64,000 nt of DNA from an uncultured Opitutia bacterium (GTDB taxonomy: Bacteria; Verrucomicrobiota; Verrucomicrobiia; Opitutales; Opitutaceae): positions 21,900 to 85,899 of the forward strand of contig CAIQQB010000132.1 of NCBI GenBank assembly GCA_903873805.1, read 5' to 3'. The notes under the pieces were generated by a model. It did not search any database. It was not told the origin of the DNA and saw only the letters and a program-made list of their open reading frames with translations. This document shows, in pieces, positions 53,320 through 61,251 of the stretch; within the stretch, counting starts at the first letter, position 1; each line of letters begins with the position of its first letter. The translations under genes and the position numbers were made by a program.

Positions 53320-54180
53320 TCAATGGGTCATCGCGTAGAACAGGATGTTGATGAACATGGGGTAGGCCTGAGGCTCGGAGAAATGGTCGAAGTAGCTGTG
53401 GTCGTCGCCCTCGTGCTCCCAGCCGTCGCCGAAGTGGTTGTTGCGGCAGATCAGGACCATCATGCGGTTTTTGTCATCGTAGATTGCGTAGTAGTGGGGG
53501 TCGTGATCCTTGGAGTAGTCGGCGGGGTCATACGACTGGCCGTAGCCGGTCCAGACCCCGACGCTCGGCATCTGGGCGAGGTATTTGAAATCGAATACGT
53601 TGTGGAAAATCGGATGGCTGAGCCCGATTTCGACCGGGGCGCGGTCGGGGAAGATTTTCCGCATCTCCTGATAGACGTGGGCCCAGGAGCGGTCGCCCCA
53701 GAAATCCTCGGCCATCAGGAAGCCTCCGTTCAGCAGGTATTTGCGGAGGGCGGCGGATTCATCGGGGGTGAGGTTGAGCGAGTCCGTCGCGGTGAGATAG
53801 GTGAACGGATAACCGGCGAGTTCCTTCGGGGTGATGTTGATGTACTTGAAGCCGGGGCGGACCTTCAGGCTGGTCACCTGGAACAGCCGCCAGCCGAGGT
53901 TCACGTCGGCGTCGGGAAAGTCGTCCTGCCAGTTGCGGCCGCGGCCGTATCCGGAAGGCTGATACATCAGGCGGGCGAAGCTGAACACGTCCTCCTTGAA
54001 GCCGGGGGCGAGGGCGTCCTCCATCTTCTGGACCATGGCGAGTTCGCCCGGATCGCGGATGTAGTCGCGGACGAAGCCGCGGCCGCCGCGCTGGGCGGAG
54101 GCCGCGTGGGGCAGGCCGAGCAGGGCCAGCATAGGCAACCAGGTGCGGACGGCGGTCCGGAGAGCGGGTGGCTTTCTCAT
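53320..54180 (-). CDS. DUF4159 protein (copy B)
   Basis: A 286-residue exported protein. The signal peptide is LRTAVRTWLPMLALLGLPHAASA. Blocks YPFTYLTATDSLNLTP, LLNGGFLMAEDFWGDRSW, HPIFHNVFDFKY and the FSEPQAYPMFINILFYAMTH end match copy A. It lacks the Gly-rich insert of copy A. The start overlaps the stop of the TPR/peptidase gene by 4 bp (ATGA). The two copies probably arose by tandem duplication, then diverged. Confidence 0.86.
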   Translation of the reverse strand: MRKPPALRTAVRTWLPMLALLGLPHAASAQRGGRGFVRDYIRDPGELAMVQKMEDALAPGFKEDVFSFARLMYQPSGYGRGRNWQDDFPDADVNLGWRLFQVTSLKVRPGFKYINITPKELAGYPFTYLTATDSLNLTPDESAALRKYLLNGGFLMAEDFWGDRSWAHVYQEMRKIFPDRAPVEIGLSHPIFHNVFDFKYLAQMPSVGVWTGYGQSYDPADYSKDHDPHYYAIYDDKNRMMVLICRNNHFGDGWEHEGDDHSYFDHFSEPQAYPMFINILFYAMTH

Positions 54181-56741
54181 GGCGATGGCGGGGGGGCGGA
54201 ATCAGGGATGGGAGGTGTGGCTGGCAGGGTGGACAGCAGTTCGTAGGCCGCGCGGAACCGGGGGGCCTCCTCCAGCGCCTGCAGCACGTGGCGGCGGGCG
54301 GCGGCGGGGTCAGTGGGCTGGAGGAGCCGGGCGAGCCGGTAATGGACGGAGGCAAGATCGGGCGGGTCGAGCTTGAGGAGGACCTGGGCGGCCTGGATGG
54401 CGGGGGCGTTCTCGGCCCGCGTTTCATGGGCCGTGAGCAGGGCGCGCCACGGCGTGGGGGCGAGCGGATTGATGGCGAGCCAGGCCTCGCCCCAGCGGAC
54501 GATCTCGGCCGGATCGTGGGCGGCCTCGGCCAGGGCGAGCAGGTGGGTAACCGGATCGAGGGCGTCGCCCTCGTGGGCGGCGACGGTGGCCCAGGCGGCC
54601 TTTTCGCCGGCGGGGTCGTTGAGTTTGGCGCAGACCTTGGCGAGCAGCAGGTGCGGGTTTTCCGCGCCGGACAAATAGAGGCCGCCCGCGGTGAGCTCGG
54701 TGAGCGCGGTGCGAGCCTCGGCCCATTTGCCATCGGCCATCAACTTGCTGATCTGCTGGAGGCGGACGTGAAAGTTCCGCGGGTCGATGGTTGCGACCGC
54801 CTGGCCGAGCAGATCCTTCGGCTGAGTGAGGTCAAAGCGGCCGCCAAGTTTGAGCGCCTCGCCGTGGGCGTAGGCGGCGAAGGCGGAGTTGAGCTCGTCG
54901 AGCGGGGCAAAGTTTTTGGCGAACGCCGCATTGATCTCCTCGTCGGCCCCGAGCGCCTGCAGCAGGGCCTTGAGATGATCCAGCCCGTAGCGATCGACCA
55001 GGAATTTCACAACCAGGGCGGATTGGAAATAGGCGAACTGCATGTCCTGCGGATCCTTGGCCTGGAGAAAAGCGGCGCTCATGCCGCTGATGGGCTGCAT
55101 CTTGCCCGCGAGGATGCGGTCCCGGTGGCTGAGCGACATCAGCATGCCCCAACCCGGGTTGGCCTGCCACTCCTCGTAGACGGAGATCCCCTCGCTCAGC
55201 CAGCGCGGCATGCGGTTGCGCGTGATGGTGAGCGTGATGACATGGGTGAACTCGTGCCAGAGCACGGCCTCCCAGTTGGCGCTGGAAGTGGCCGGGCTGT
55301 TGACGGTGATGACGGAACCGAAGCACACCCCGAGAAAACCACCCATGTCGGGCATGCCGAAGGTGCGCACGGCAAAATCCTTCGGGTCCGGGTAAATCTC
55401 CACGGTCACCTGCTTGTCGAGGTTGAGGCCGTACTTGGCGGTGAGCTTGTCGCGGGCCCGCTCTAGGAGGGCGAGCGCGCGGTCGCCGTAGACGGGGGCC
55501 TCGTCCTTGCCCATGCGCACCTTGAAGTGGGCGTCCTCCACCGTGGTGAACTTGTCGAGCTGATCGTGCAGCGTGACGAGGTTGAACGCCTCCACGTCGT
55601 AGCCGTCGGCGTCATGGGCGTCGGCCGCGACCTTCCAGCCCTCGTCGTCGCGGCCGAGCCGCAGGAGGTCCTGCGCCAGGCGGATGCGGGCGGGCGTGAA
55701 GGTCTCATCCAGCTCCAGCGAACGCCGCAGGGCGGCGGCGCCTTCGGTGAAGCGGTAGTTGCGCGAGAGCTTGTTGCCGATGACGTAGTCCACGCGTGGG
55801 TTTTTGGTCCAGGTCGAGAGCGCCTTGGTGCGATATTCGGCGGCGGGCCCGGTCTGGTTGCGCAGTTCGGCCGTGACGGAAAGCAATGCGAGCGCCTCGG
55901 GCTGGAGCGGGTTGACGGCCAGCACCTCGTCGAGTTCGGCCTTGGCGAGATCGTACTGCTCGGCGTCGATCAGGTGGTCAGCCAGCAGGAGATGCGAGGT
56001 GATGTGGTGGGGGTTGATCGCGAGGGCCTTGCCGGCGTACCCGAGGAGCTGCTCGGCGTCATCCTCCTGAAAGGACGCGGCCATGCCCGCGAGCATGTCA
56101 GGATCGTCGCCAAAGGTCTTGAGGGCGTCGTCAAACGTGCGCGAGGCGAGGGCGTAGTCGCGTTTGGTGAGCGCGAGGCGGCCGGCCGCGAGCACGGCGT
56201 CGCGTAGCGGCGGCGAGGCCTGCTCGCCGGGCTTGAGGAAATTCTCCAAAATGAGCTTGGGGTCGGCGCCGGCGAGCAGCGCGGCTTCGCCCGCGGTGGC
56301 GAGGAACTCCGGATCGCGGGAGGCGCGCTGGCGGACGGCGATGATGCTGTTGATCTCCTGCCAGGCCTGCTGGGCCTCGTCGTCGCGGTGGGTGTAGAGG
56401 CAGGCTTCGCGCAGCAGGAGGCGCAGCCGGATGCTGGCGGTCACGTAGCGGCCGGCTTGAAGCAGCGCGGTATGGGCGTCCTCATACCGGCCGCGGGTCA
56501 GCAGCACCTCGGCGTCGAGCCTCCACCAATCCTCCTCGAAGGCGCTGGCCTTGCAGCCGGCCTCGGCCGCGGCCTGGGCCTGTTCGTATTCGCCGCGCCG
56601 GAAGAGGTCGCGGGCGGCATCAAGATCCGAGGCTGCCCGCAGTGCCGACGAGGCGAGCAAGCCGCCGAGGGCGAGCAATGCCAGGGTCCGCCAGGGGCGC
56701 AGCGGGCGCGGGGTTAAATGCTGCGTGCACACGCAAGACAT
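54177..56741 (-). CDS. TPR-repeat protein with gluzincin (peptidase MA-like) domain
   Basis: An 854-residue exported protein and first gene of the train. After a signal helix (LALLALGGLLASSALRA) come TPR-like repeats through ~residue 380. A peptidase-MA-type metal site follows: HEFTH at 496-500 and E517 in WLSEGISVYEE, which fits a gluzincin His-Glu-His...Glu zinc site. More TPR-like repeats close the protein (~640-845). A protease activity on the envelope side is likely but untested. It starts 293 nt from the nearest upstream gene, so the operon promoter should lie near 56742-56900. Confidence 0.82.
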   Translation of the reverse strand: MSCVCTQHLTPRPLRPWRTLALLALGGLLASSALRAASDLDAARDLFRRGEYEQAQAAAEAGCKASAFEEDWWRLDAEVLLTRGRYEDAHTALLQAGRYVTASIRLRLLLREACLYTHRDDEAQQAWQEINSIIAVRQRASRDPEFLATAGEAALLAGADPKLILENFLKPGEQASPPLRDAVLAAGRLALTKRDYALASRTFDDALKTFGDDPDMLAGMAASFQEDDAEQLLGYAGKALAINPHHITSHLLLADHLIDAEQYDLAKAELDEVLAVNPLQPEALALLSVTAELRNQTGPAAEYRTKALSTWTKNPRVDYVIGNKLSRNYRFTEGAAALRRSLELDETFTPARIRLAQDLLRLGRDDEGWKVAADAHDADGYDVEAFNLVTLHDQLDKFTTVEDAHFKVRMGKDEAPVYGDRALALLERARDKLTAKYGLNLDKQVTVEIYPDPKDFAVRTFGMPDMGGFLGVCFGSVITVNSPATSSANWEAVLWHEFTHVITLTITRNRMPRWLSEGISVYEEWQANPGWGMLMSLSHRDRILAGKMQPISGMSAAFLQAKDPQDMQFAYFQSALVVKFLVDRYGLDHLKALLQALGADEEINAAFAKNFAPLDELNSAFAAYAHGEALKLGGRFDLTQPKDLLGQAVATIDPRNFHVRLQQISKLMADGKWAEARTALTELTAGGLYLSGAENPHLLLAKVCAKLNDPAGEKAAWATVAAHEGDALDPVTHLLALAEAAHDPAEIVRWGEAWLAINPLAPTPWRALLTAHETRAENAPAIQAAQVLLKLDPPDLASVHYRLARLLQPTDPAAARRHVLQALEEAPRFRAAYELLSTLPATPPIPDSAPPPSP

Positions 56742-56901
56742 GGGGAGTTAGTGACGGCGGGAACGGCCGCCCGCAAGGGGAATGAGCAAAAGGTCGGTGG
56801 GCACAGCGAAGGATCCCCCGGTAAGACGCGGCGGGGCGGGGTTGAGCTACAGTTATTTGCACCGGCGGCGCGATTCCCGGCCGGGGCGGGTGGCGGGGGG
56901 G

Positions 56902-57039
56902 ATTGAAGTTCGCGCTTTAGCCTGGCGTGGCTGGTGCCCCAAGTCCCGCCGCTCACGCGGCGGGCTACCTCGATAGTGTTGCCCTGCGCGTGAGCGCAGG
57001 GAGTTTGGGCTTTCGTCAGGCTATCAGGTGAGCCTCAAT
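56902..57039. repeat. 138-bp MITE-like element, related to 18913-19049
   Basis: The same order of parts as the first element: tagcctggcgtggctggtgc, hairpin cccgccgc-tcac-gcggcggg then ctac, a spacer, hairpin ccctgcgc-gtga-gcgcaggg, then gagtttggg and ttcgtcaggct. On the minus strand the first hairpin is headed by GTAG. The outer arms (attgaagttcgc and gtgagcctcaat) are imperfect. The VF530-like gene's TGA (57035-57037 complement) sits inside the right arm, as in the first element. Confidence 0.8.
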
Positions 57040-57256
57040 CGGGCCGGGTGCGGAGGTAGAGTTCCTCGACCTTCTTGCGGGCCCACGGGGTTTTGCGCAG
57101 GAACTGGAGGGAGGATTTGACGCTGGGGTCGTGGTTGAAGCAGCGGATGTCGATCCGTTGGCCCAGTTCGGCCCAGCCGAATTCGGCGAACAGGGTGGTG
57201 ACGATGGATTCCAGCGTGAGGCCGTGCAGGGGGTCGTTGGGGTGGGAATTGGGCAT
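57035..57256 (-). CDS. VF530-family (DUF2132) small DNA-binding protein
   Basis: A 73-residue protein. [42 protein letters not shown] and [12 protein letters not shown] match the VF530 family, whose structural relatives bind double-stranded DNA. ATG 57256 gives the standard length. The cellular role is unknown. Its stop lies in the right arm of the repeat element. It is divergent from yqeY; the 221-nt gap between them holds no other gene. Confidence 0.86.
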   Translation of the reverse strand: MPNSHPNDPLHGLTLESIVTTLFAEFGWAELGQRIDIRCFNHDPSVKSSLQFLRKTPWARKKVEELYLRTRPD

Positions 57257-57477
57257 GGAACGCAGACAATGAGACAGGTCAAACTGAAGCCGGCAATCTT
57301 TCCGGAGCAGGGCCCGCAAATCACGCGGATGGACGCGAAAATGTGGAATACACGTGTTGTGCCCTGCTTCTCCGACTCGATCCTTGGTATTCTGCATTCG
57401 TTTGCTTCGTGTCATTGGCGGGCCTCGGCTGGCACTTGCCGGCTCGACACGGCGGCGGTGGCGCGCACGCTGGGACC

Positions 57478-57927
57478 ATGCCCACGATCTATGAAAAGCT
57501 CCGGGCCGACATCGTGACTGCCGTCAAGGCGCGCGACACCGGCACGGCGACCATCCTCCGCACCTCCGACGCGGCGATCCAGCGCGCCGCCATGGACCTG
57601 AACAAGCCGATCGACGACGCCCTGGTCCTCGCGACCCTGCGCAAGGCCGTCAAGAATCTGACCGACGCCAAGGAGGAGTTCGCCAAGGGCGGACGGGCGG
57701 ACCTGGTGGCGGCCAACGAGGCCGAGATCCGGCTGATTCAACAATATCTCCCCGCGGGCCTCGATGCCGCGCGGCTCGAAGCGCTCGTGACCGAAGCGAT
57801 TGCCAGCACGGGGGCGGTTTCGAAGAAGGAGATGGGCAAGGTGATCGGCGCGCTCAAGCAGCGGCCGGAGGCGGGGCTGATCGACTTCGGGGCCGTCAGC
57901 AAGCTGATCCAGGCGAAGCTGCCCTGA
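57478..57927 (+). CDS. GatB/YqeY-domain protein
   Basis: A 149-residue protein with the YqeY domain found at the end of GatB/GatE. Typical features: [12 protein letters not shown] near the start, [24 protein letters not shown] and the C-terminal [29 protein letters not shown]. Function of free-standing YqeY is not well defined; it may bind tRNA. ATG 57478 begins the conserved part; the longer frame upstream reads intergenic sequence. Confidence 0.92.
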   Translation: MPTIYEKLRADIVTAVKARDTGTATILRTSDAAIQRAAMDLNKPIDDALVLATLRKAVKNLTDAKEEFAKGGRADLVAANEAEIRLIQQYLPAGLDAARLEALVTEAIASTGAVSKKEMGKVIGALKQRPEAGLIDFGAVSKLIQAKLP

Positions 57928-57955
57928 CGGAGGCGCGGTTCGCAAATGTAGGCGC

Positions 57956-59224
57956 TCAGCGCGGATCAGTCACCCGCCCAAGGAAAAGGCACGCGCCGCT
58001 CTCGCAGTGCTGGATGGCGAAGAGAAAGGGGTGGTCCACGTGAACTTCGACCGGCTTGGGCGGATTGTTCGGCCGACCAGCACCACCAGCCATTCCAACG
58101 GCGGTCGCCGCAGCGGCCTCGGTGCCGATCTCGTCGAGCGCGATGAAGGTCTGGTGGTAAACCTCCGAAATGTGGAGGGGTTCGCCGGAGCCGCGCGGGG
58201 CCATGCGGTCAAAGTTGGCGCTGCCAGGTGGGCGGTCGAAGGCCGTTTTCATCCCGAGAGCTTGCAGCATCGTCCCGAGTGCCATGGTGGAGCCTTGTTG
58301 ACGGAACTTGGGCAGGAAAAGGGAGACCAATTCGGGGTTGAGATTGGCGCAATCGTGGAGCAAGGAGGGTGTGACCTTGGCTGCGAGTGCAGCGACGCCG
58401 TTTGGGGTATCGGGCAGCAGGATGAGAAACTGCAGGTCACCGCCGAAATAGGGCAGCGTGACGGCCGTGTAGCCATCCCGCTTCGCATAGCCCAGCTGTC
58501 TCGTCTGCCGCATGGTCGGCACATTGACGGAGTCCGTGCCGCGGGTCTGAAACGGGTGGGGAGCGGTCATATGCGTATCGAACGCTTTCTGCCAGGGAGC
58601 CTTGAGGTAGAGCGCGTTGACCAGCACGAGACGGGAGCTGGCATCCAGCCCGTTCGGCGGGATGAGATCGACGATCTTATGGCGGGTCTGATCCTCCACC
58701 CAAGCGTTGATCTTCAATCGGGCGGGTTCGGCGGCCGTAATGAAATCCACCTGCTCCAAGGGAGCGCCGTAGCCGTCCCTGGCCAGCGCGAGAAAGGGTT
58801 CGCGGAACTGATAACCTTGCTGACCGTAAAGCCGGTTGGCTGCGTGCCATTCAATGACGTCCGAATTCCCTCCGTAGCGCTGGCTTTGGGCGGCGTTGGC
58901 AACGGACGCTTTGGCGGTGGCATCGAGTGCATCCCGCAGGGCGCCGAACGACTTAGCCAGCGTCGCATCGTCGGGTGGGAAGTGCAGCACCCGGGCCATC
59001 TCGGTGCGCGTGTCGCCGTCGGCCCCGGCGTAGGTCATGGCGAGGGCGCTCTGGATGGAGTAAGGCGAGAGCAGGAGGTTTTCGCCTGGTTTGATGGCGG
59101 CGAGTTGGCGGAACAGTTCCAAGCCGAGCTTATTGGTGGCAGTGGTGGCGGGCGCGAAGTCGGCGGCGGCAAAAGCGCAGAAAGGGAACAGGGCAGCGAG
59201 AACGATTAGGCTGCGTTTCAGCAT
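57956..59224 (-). CDS. Secreted serpin (serine/cysteine protease inhibitor family)
   Basis: A 422-residue protein. A signal peptide (MLKRSLIVLAALFPFCAFAA) is followed by the serpin fold: LLLSPYSIQSALAMTYAGADGDT, NALYLKAPWQKAF, TLPYFGGDLQFLILLPD and the C-terminal VDHPFLFAIQ. The reactive loop begins EIGTEAAAATA near residues 366-375, the small-residue hinge seen in inhibitory serpins, so loop insertion is plausible. The P1 residue cannot be fixed; the segment VGMAGGAGRPNN is unusually Gly-rich. ATG 59224 is chosen over the upstream start at 59317. Bacterial serpins often guard against own or prey proteases. Confidence 0.93.
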   Translation of the reverse strand: MLKRSLIVLAALFPFCAFAAADFAPATTATNKLGLELFRQLAAIKPGENLLLSPYSIQSALAMTYAGADGDTRTEMARVLHFPPDDATLAKSFGALRDALDATAKASVANAAQSQRYGGNSDVIEWHAANRLYGQQGYQFREPFLALARDGYGAPLEQVDFITAAEPARLKINAWVEDQTRHKIVDLIPPNGLDASSRLVLVNALYLKAPWQKAFDTHMTAPHPFQTRGTDSVNVPTMRQTRQLGYAKRDGYTAVTLPYFGGDLQFLILLPDTPNGVAALAAKVTPSLLHDCANLNPELVSLFLPKFRQQGSTMALGTMLQALGMKTAFDRPPGSANFDRMAPRGSGEPLHISEVYHQTFIALDEIGTEAAAATAVGMAGGAGRPNNPPKPVEVHVDHPFLFAIQHCESGACLFLGRVTDPR

Positions 59225-59352
59225 GGGAGAAAGGGATGGTGCAATTAAGACGACACGCCACTGGGCGAGTTTCTTAGGGGAAAGGGAAAGATTTAAGTGG
59301 GGGGCCACGTTTTTCATCGCGAACCGACGGCGGGTTGGCGGTCGGACTTGGG

Positions 59353-59883
59353 CTAAGGAGCCATATCCAACAGTGAGCCGGGGTTCGCCACGCCTTTTTC
59401 CAAACGCTTCAGATCCTGCTTCAGTCCGGAATTCTCCACGCGGGTGAGGCGCCAGTCCCAGGGTTTCCAGGACATGCGCCGCCAGTGAAACACCGTCGGG
59501 GTGTTCAGCTGGGCCGTGCCGTTCACCACCGCCTCCGCCAGCGGACTGCCCTGGCCCTGCACCCGGATCACCGCACTCGTGGTCGCCGTGCCGTCATCCG
59601 CCAGCGTCAGAACCGGCTGATCACGGCTGATCCCCGCCACCAGAAACTGCCGGAAGACTCCATTGGCCAGCTTGACGAAATCGGACTTGGTCAATCCCCA
59701 GGCGTCGCCGTAGTCATCGGCCAGAAGAGTATTCAGCTTGTCCTGATCGTGGCTTTCGCAGGCCGAGGTCAGGGCTTCCCAGCGTCGCTGGACACCGCGG
59801 GTCGGACTGAGGAGGCCGGTGGCAATCACCGCGGCAGTGCAGAGCACCCAGACGAAGAGGAGGCGGACAAACCAGCGTTTCAT
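59353..59883 (-). CDS. Membrane-anchored protein, possible NTF2-like fold
   Basis: A 176-residue protein. An N-terminal helix (FVRLLFVWVLCTAAVIATGLL) anchors it; the rest faces outside. WEALTSACESHDQDKLNTLLADDYGDAWG resembles the start of NTF2/SnoaL-like domains, and PTVFHWRRMSWKPWDWRLTRVE would be the closing strands. No catalytic pattern is seen. ATG 59883 overlaps the stop of a tiny upstream frame (ATGA). Function unknown. Confidence 0.7.
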   Translation of the reverse strand: MKRWFVRLLFVWVLCTAAVIATGLLSPTRGVQRRWEALTSACESHDQDKLNTLLADDYGDAWGLTKSDFVKLANGVFRQFLVAGISRDQPVLTLADDGTATTSAVIRVQGQGSPLAEAVVNGTAQLNTPTVFHWRRMSWKPWDWRLTRVENSGLKQDLKRLEKGVANPGSLLDMAP

Positions 59884-60008
59884 AAAGATATGCGCGGCGC
59901 GGCGCGAGTGAGGCGAACGTTCCGAAGATTCCAGACAGCGACGACCATCGGCAGGTTCTTGTCGTCGGCGAGCTTTTCGCGCCAGGGCATTTTCTTCGCG
60001 GCGGGCAT
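59880..60008 (-). CDS. 42-residue ORF, possible remnant of an MGMT-like protein
   Basis: MPAAKKMPWREKLADDKNLP... resembles the first ~20 residues of a family related to DNA O6-alkylguanine transferase-like proteins (recalled; not verified). The rest (VVAVWNLRNVRLTRAAPRISL) does not continue it. The stop overlaps the next gene's ATG as ATGA, so it could be a real coupled leader peptide or the remains of a deleted gene. Confidence 0.35.
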   Translation of the reverse strand: MPAAKKMPWREKLADDKNLPMVVAVWNLRNVRLTRAAPRISL

Positions 60009-60340
60009 GGGGCTTTGCGTGCACCGAATCTGTCCGATCGCGGCTGGAAGGGAAGCTTGGAACCGGCTGAAGGAGAGCGACGCGGGCACGCCCGTCCGCC
60101 CGTGGTTGATGGGCAGGTCATCCGCCCAGCAACCGGTGAAACACCGCCAATTCGTGGAGCGAAGCTTCCCACTAACATGTCAACTATTAGTTGACGTGTT
60201 AGTGGGAGAGAGGATTCACTTAAGGGCGGGTGGTAGCAGCGCGCGTGCATGGCGGCTCGACAATCGGCGGAAGCGGCTCACGCTGCCGCGATGCCTCTGA
60301 TGCGCAGCGCGCCCGCGTCTGTCCCCGCCCCGGGTGATGC
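60009..60340. other. 332-nt gap upstream of the methyltransferase gene
   Basis: It holds the palindrome at 60168-60206, described separately. No convincing coding sequence, RNA gene or terminator was found elsewhere. It must carry promoters for the divergent methyltransferase and the small minus-strand genes. Confidence 0.5.
60168..60206. promoter_or_regulatory. 39-bp near-perfect palindrome
   Basis: cccactaacatgtcaactat (60168-60187) is nearly the reverse complement of tagttgacgtgttagtggg (60188-60206), with one A/G mismatch pair and a one-base centre. It is AT-richer than its surroundings. It may be an operator, RNA hairpin or mobile-repeat end. Confidence 0.55.
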
Positions 60341-61177
60341 ATGAACGACGCGGCTTCCCTTTCCCGGCCCCGACGGGCCTCGCTCTGGGCGCGCCTGTGG
60401 CGGCGGCCCTGGTTCAAACGTCTCTTTTATGAAGGACTGGGGCTGCTGCTGCTGCTCCGGCGCGGAATGCAGGTGCTGAACTGCGGCTTTCACGAATCCG
60501 GCTACCCGGCGTTTCCACTGCCGCTGGACTACGAGCCGGAGCGTCTCGGCCTGCAGCTCTATCACAAGCTGGTGGCGGGTGCCGACCTGACCGGCCGCGA
60601 CGTGTTGGAAACGGGCTGCGGACGCGGCGGCGGCGCCCGCGTACTGGCGGAGCTCTACCGGCCGGCATCCTACACCGCGACCGATGCTTCGCGGATGTTC
60701 ATGTGGGCCTGCCGCTGGCGCAACCGGCTGCCCAACCTGCGCTTCATCGCCACGGTGGCGTGTCCGCTGCCGTTTCCTGACACGAGCTTCGATTACCTGC
60801 TGACAGTGGAAGCGGTGAACCTGCTGCCGGACAAGGCCGGTTATCTGGCCGAAGCGGCCCGGGTGCTCCGGCCGGGCGGGCGGCTGCTGCTCACCGACTA
60901 TTTTTACACCCGGGAGACGTCGGGCAATGCCGTGGGGAAATTTCGCGCCGCCATCGCCGCCTCGGGATTGCGGTTGGTGGCCGAGGAGAACTGGACGGCG
61001 CGGGCGGTGGCAGCGCTCGAGTCGGATTCGCCGCGCCGGAGGGCGGAAATCGCCCGGCTGCCCGGATTCCTGCGCGGCCCGGCGATCAGTTTTGCCGGCA
61101 CCACGGCCAGCCCGCTCTACCAGCAACTGTGCGACGGCCGGGCCGTCCATCTGCATTTCGACCTGGTGAAAGCGTGA
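60341..61177 (+). CDS. SAM-dependent class I methyltransferase
   Basis: A 278-residue methyltransferase. Motif I VLETGCGRGGGARVL is at 88-102; LPFPDTSFDYLLTVEAVNL and VLRPGGRLLLTDYF follow. NCGFHES and LQLYHKLV upstream resemble the group that includes phthiotriol/fatty-acid O-methyltransferases. It has no signal peptide; a basic N-terminus (RRASLWARLWRRPWFKRLFY) could touch the membrane. The substrate is unknown. It converges with fba. Confidence 0.83.
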   Translation: MNDAASLSRPRRASLWARLWRRPWFKRLFYEGLGLLLLLRRGMQVLNCGFHESGYPAFPLPLDYEPERLGLQLYHKLVAGADLTGRDVLETGCGRGGGARVLAELYRPASYTATDASRMFMWACRWRNRLPNLRFIATVACPLPFPDTSFDYLLTVEAVNLLPDKAGYLAEAARVLRPGGRLLLTDYFYTRETSGNAVGKFRAAIAASGLRLVAEENWTARAVAALESDSPRRRAEIARLPGFLRGPAISFAGTTASPLYQQLCDGRAVHLHFDLVKA

Positions 61178-61204
61178 TGTCACCCGGGGCCGGACCGGCG
61201 GGCA

Positions 61205-61232
61205 CAAAAAAGCCCCGGCGAATGCCGGGGCT
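61205..61232 (-). terminator. Rho-independent terminator of fba
   Basis: A 9-bp perfect stem agccccggc (61211-61219) / gccggggct (61224-61232), loop gaat. On the minus strand it is followed by a T-run (complement of 61205-61211). It begins 20 nt after the fba stop. The convergent methyltransferase gene ends at 61177, 27 nt from its other side. Confidence 0.85.
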
Positions 61233-61251
61233 GGAAGAGGGCGGGGGTCGA

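Noticed and set aside
57948..57962. Another GTAG-headed REP
   Set aside because: GTAG is followed by only a 4-bp stem (gcgc-tca-gcgc) overlapping the serpin stop; too weak to list.
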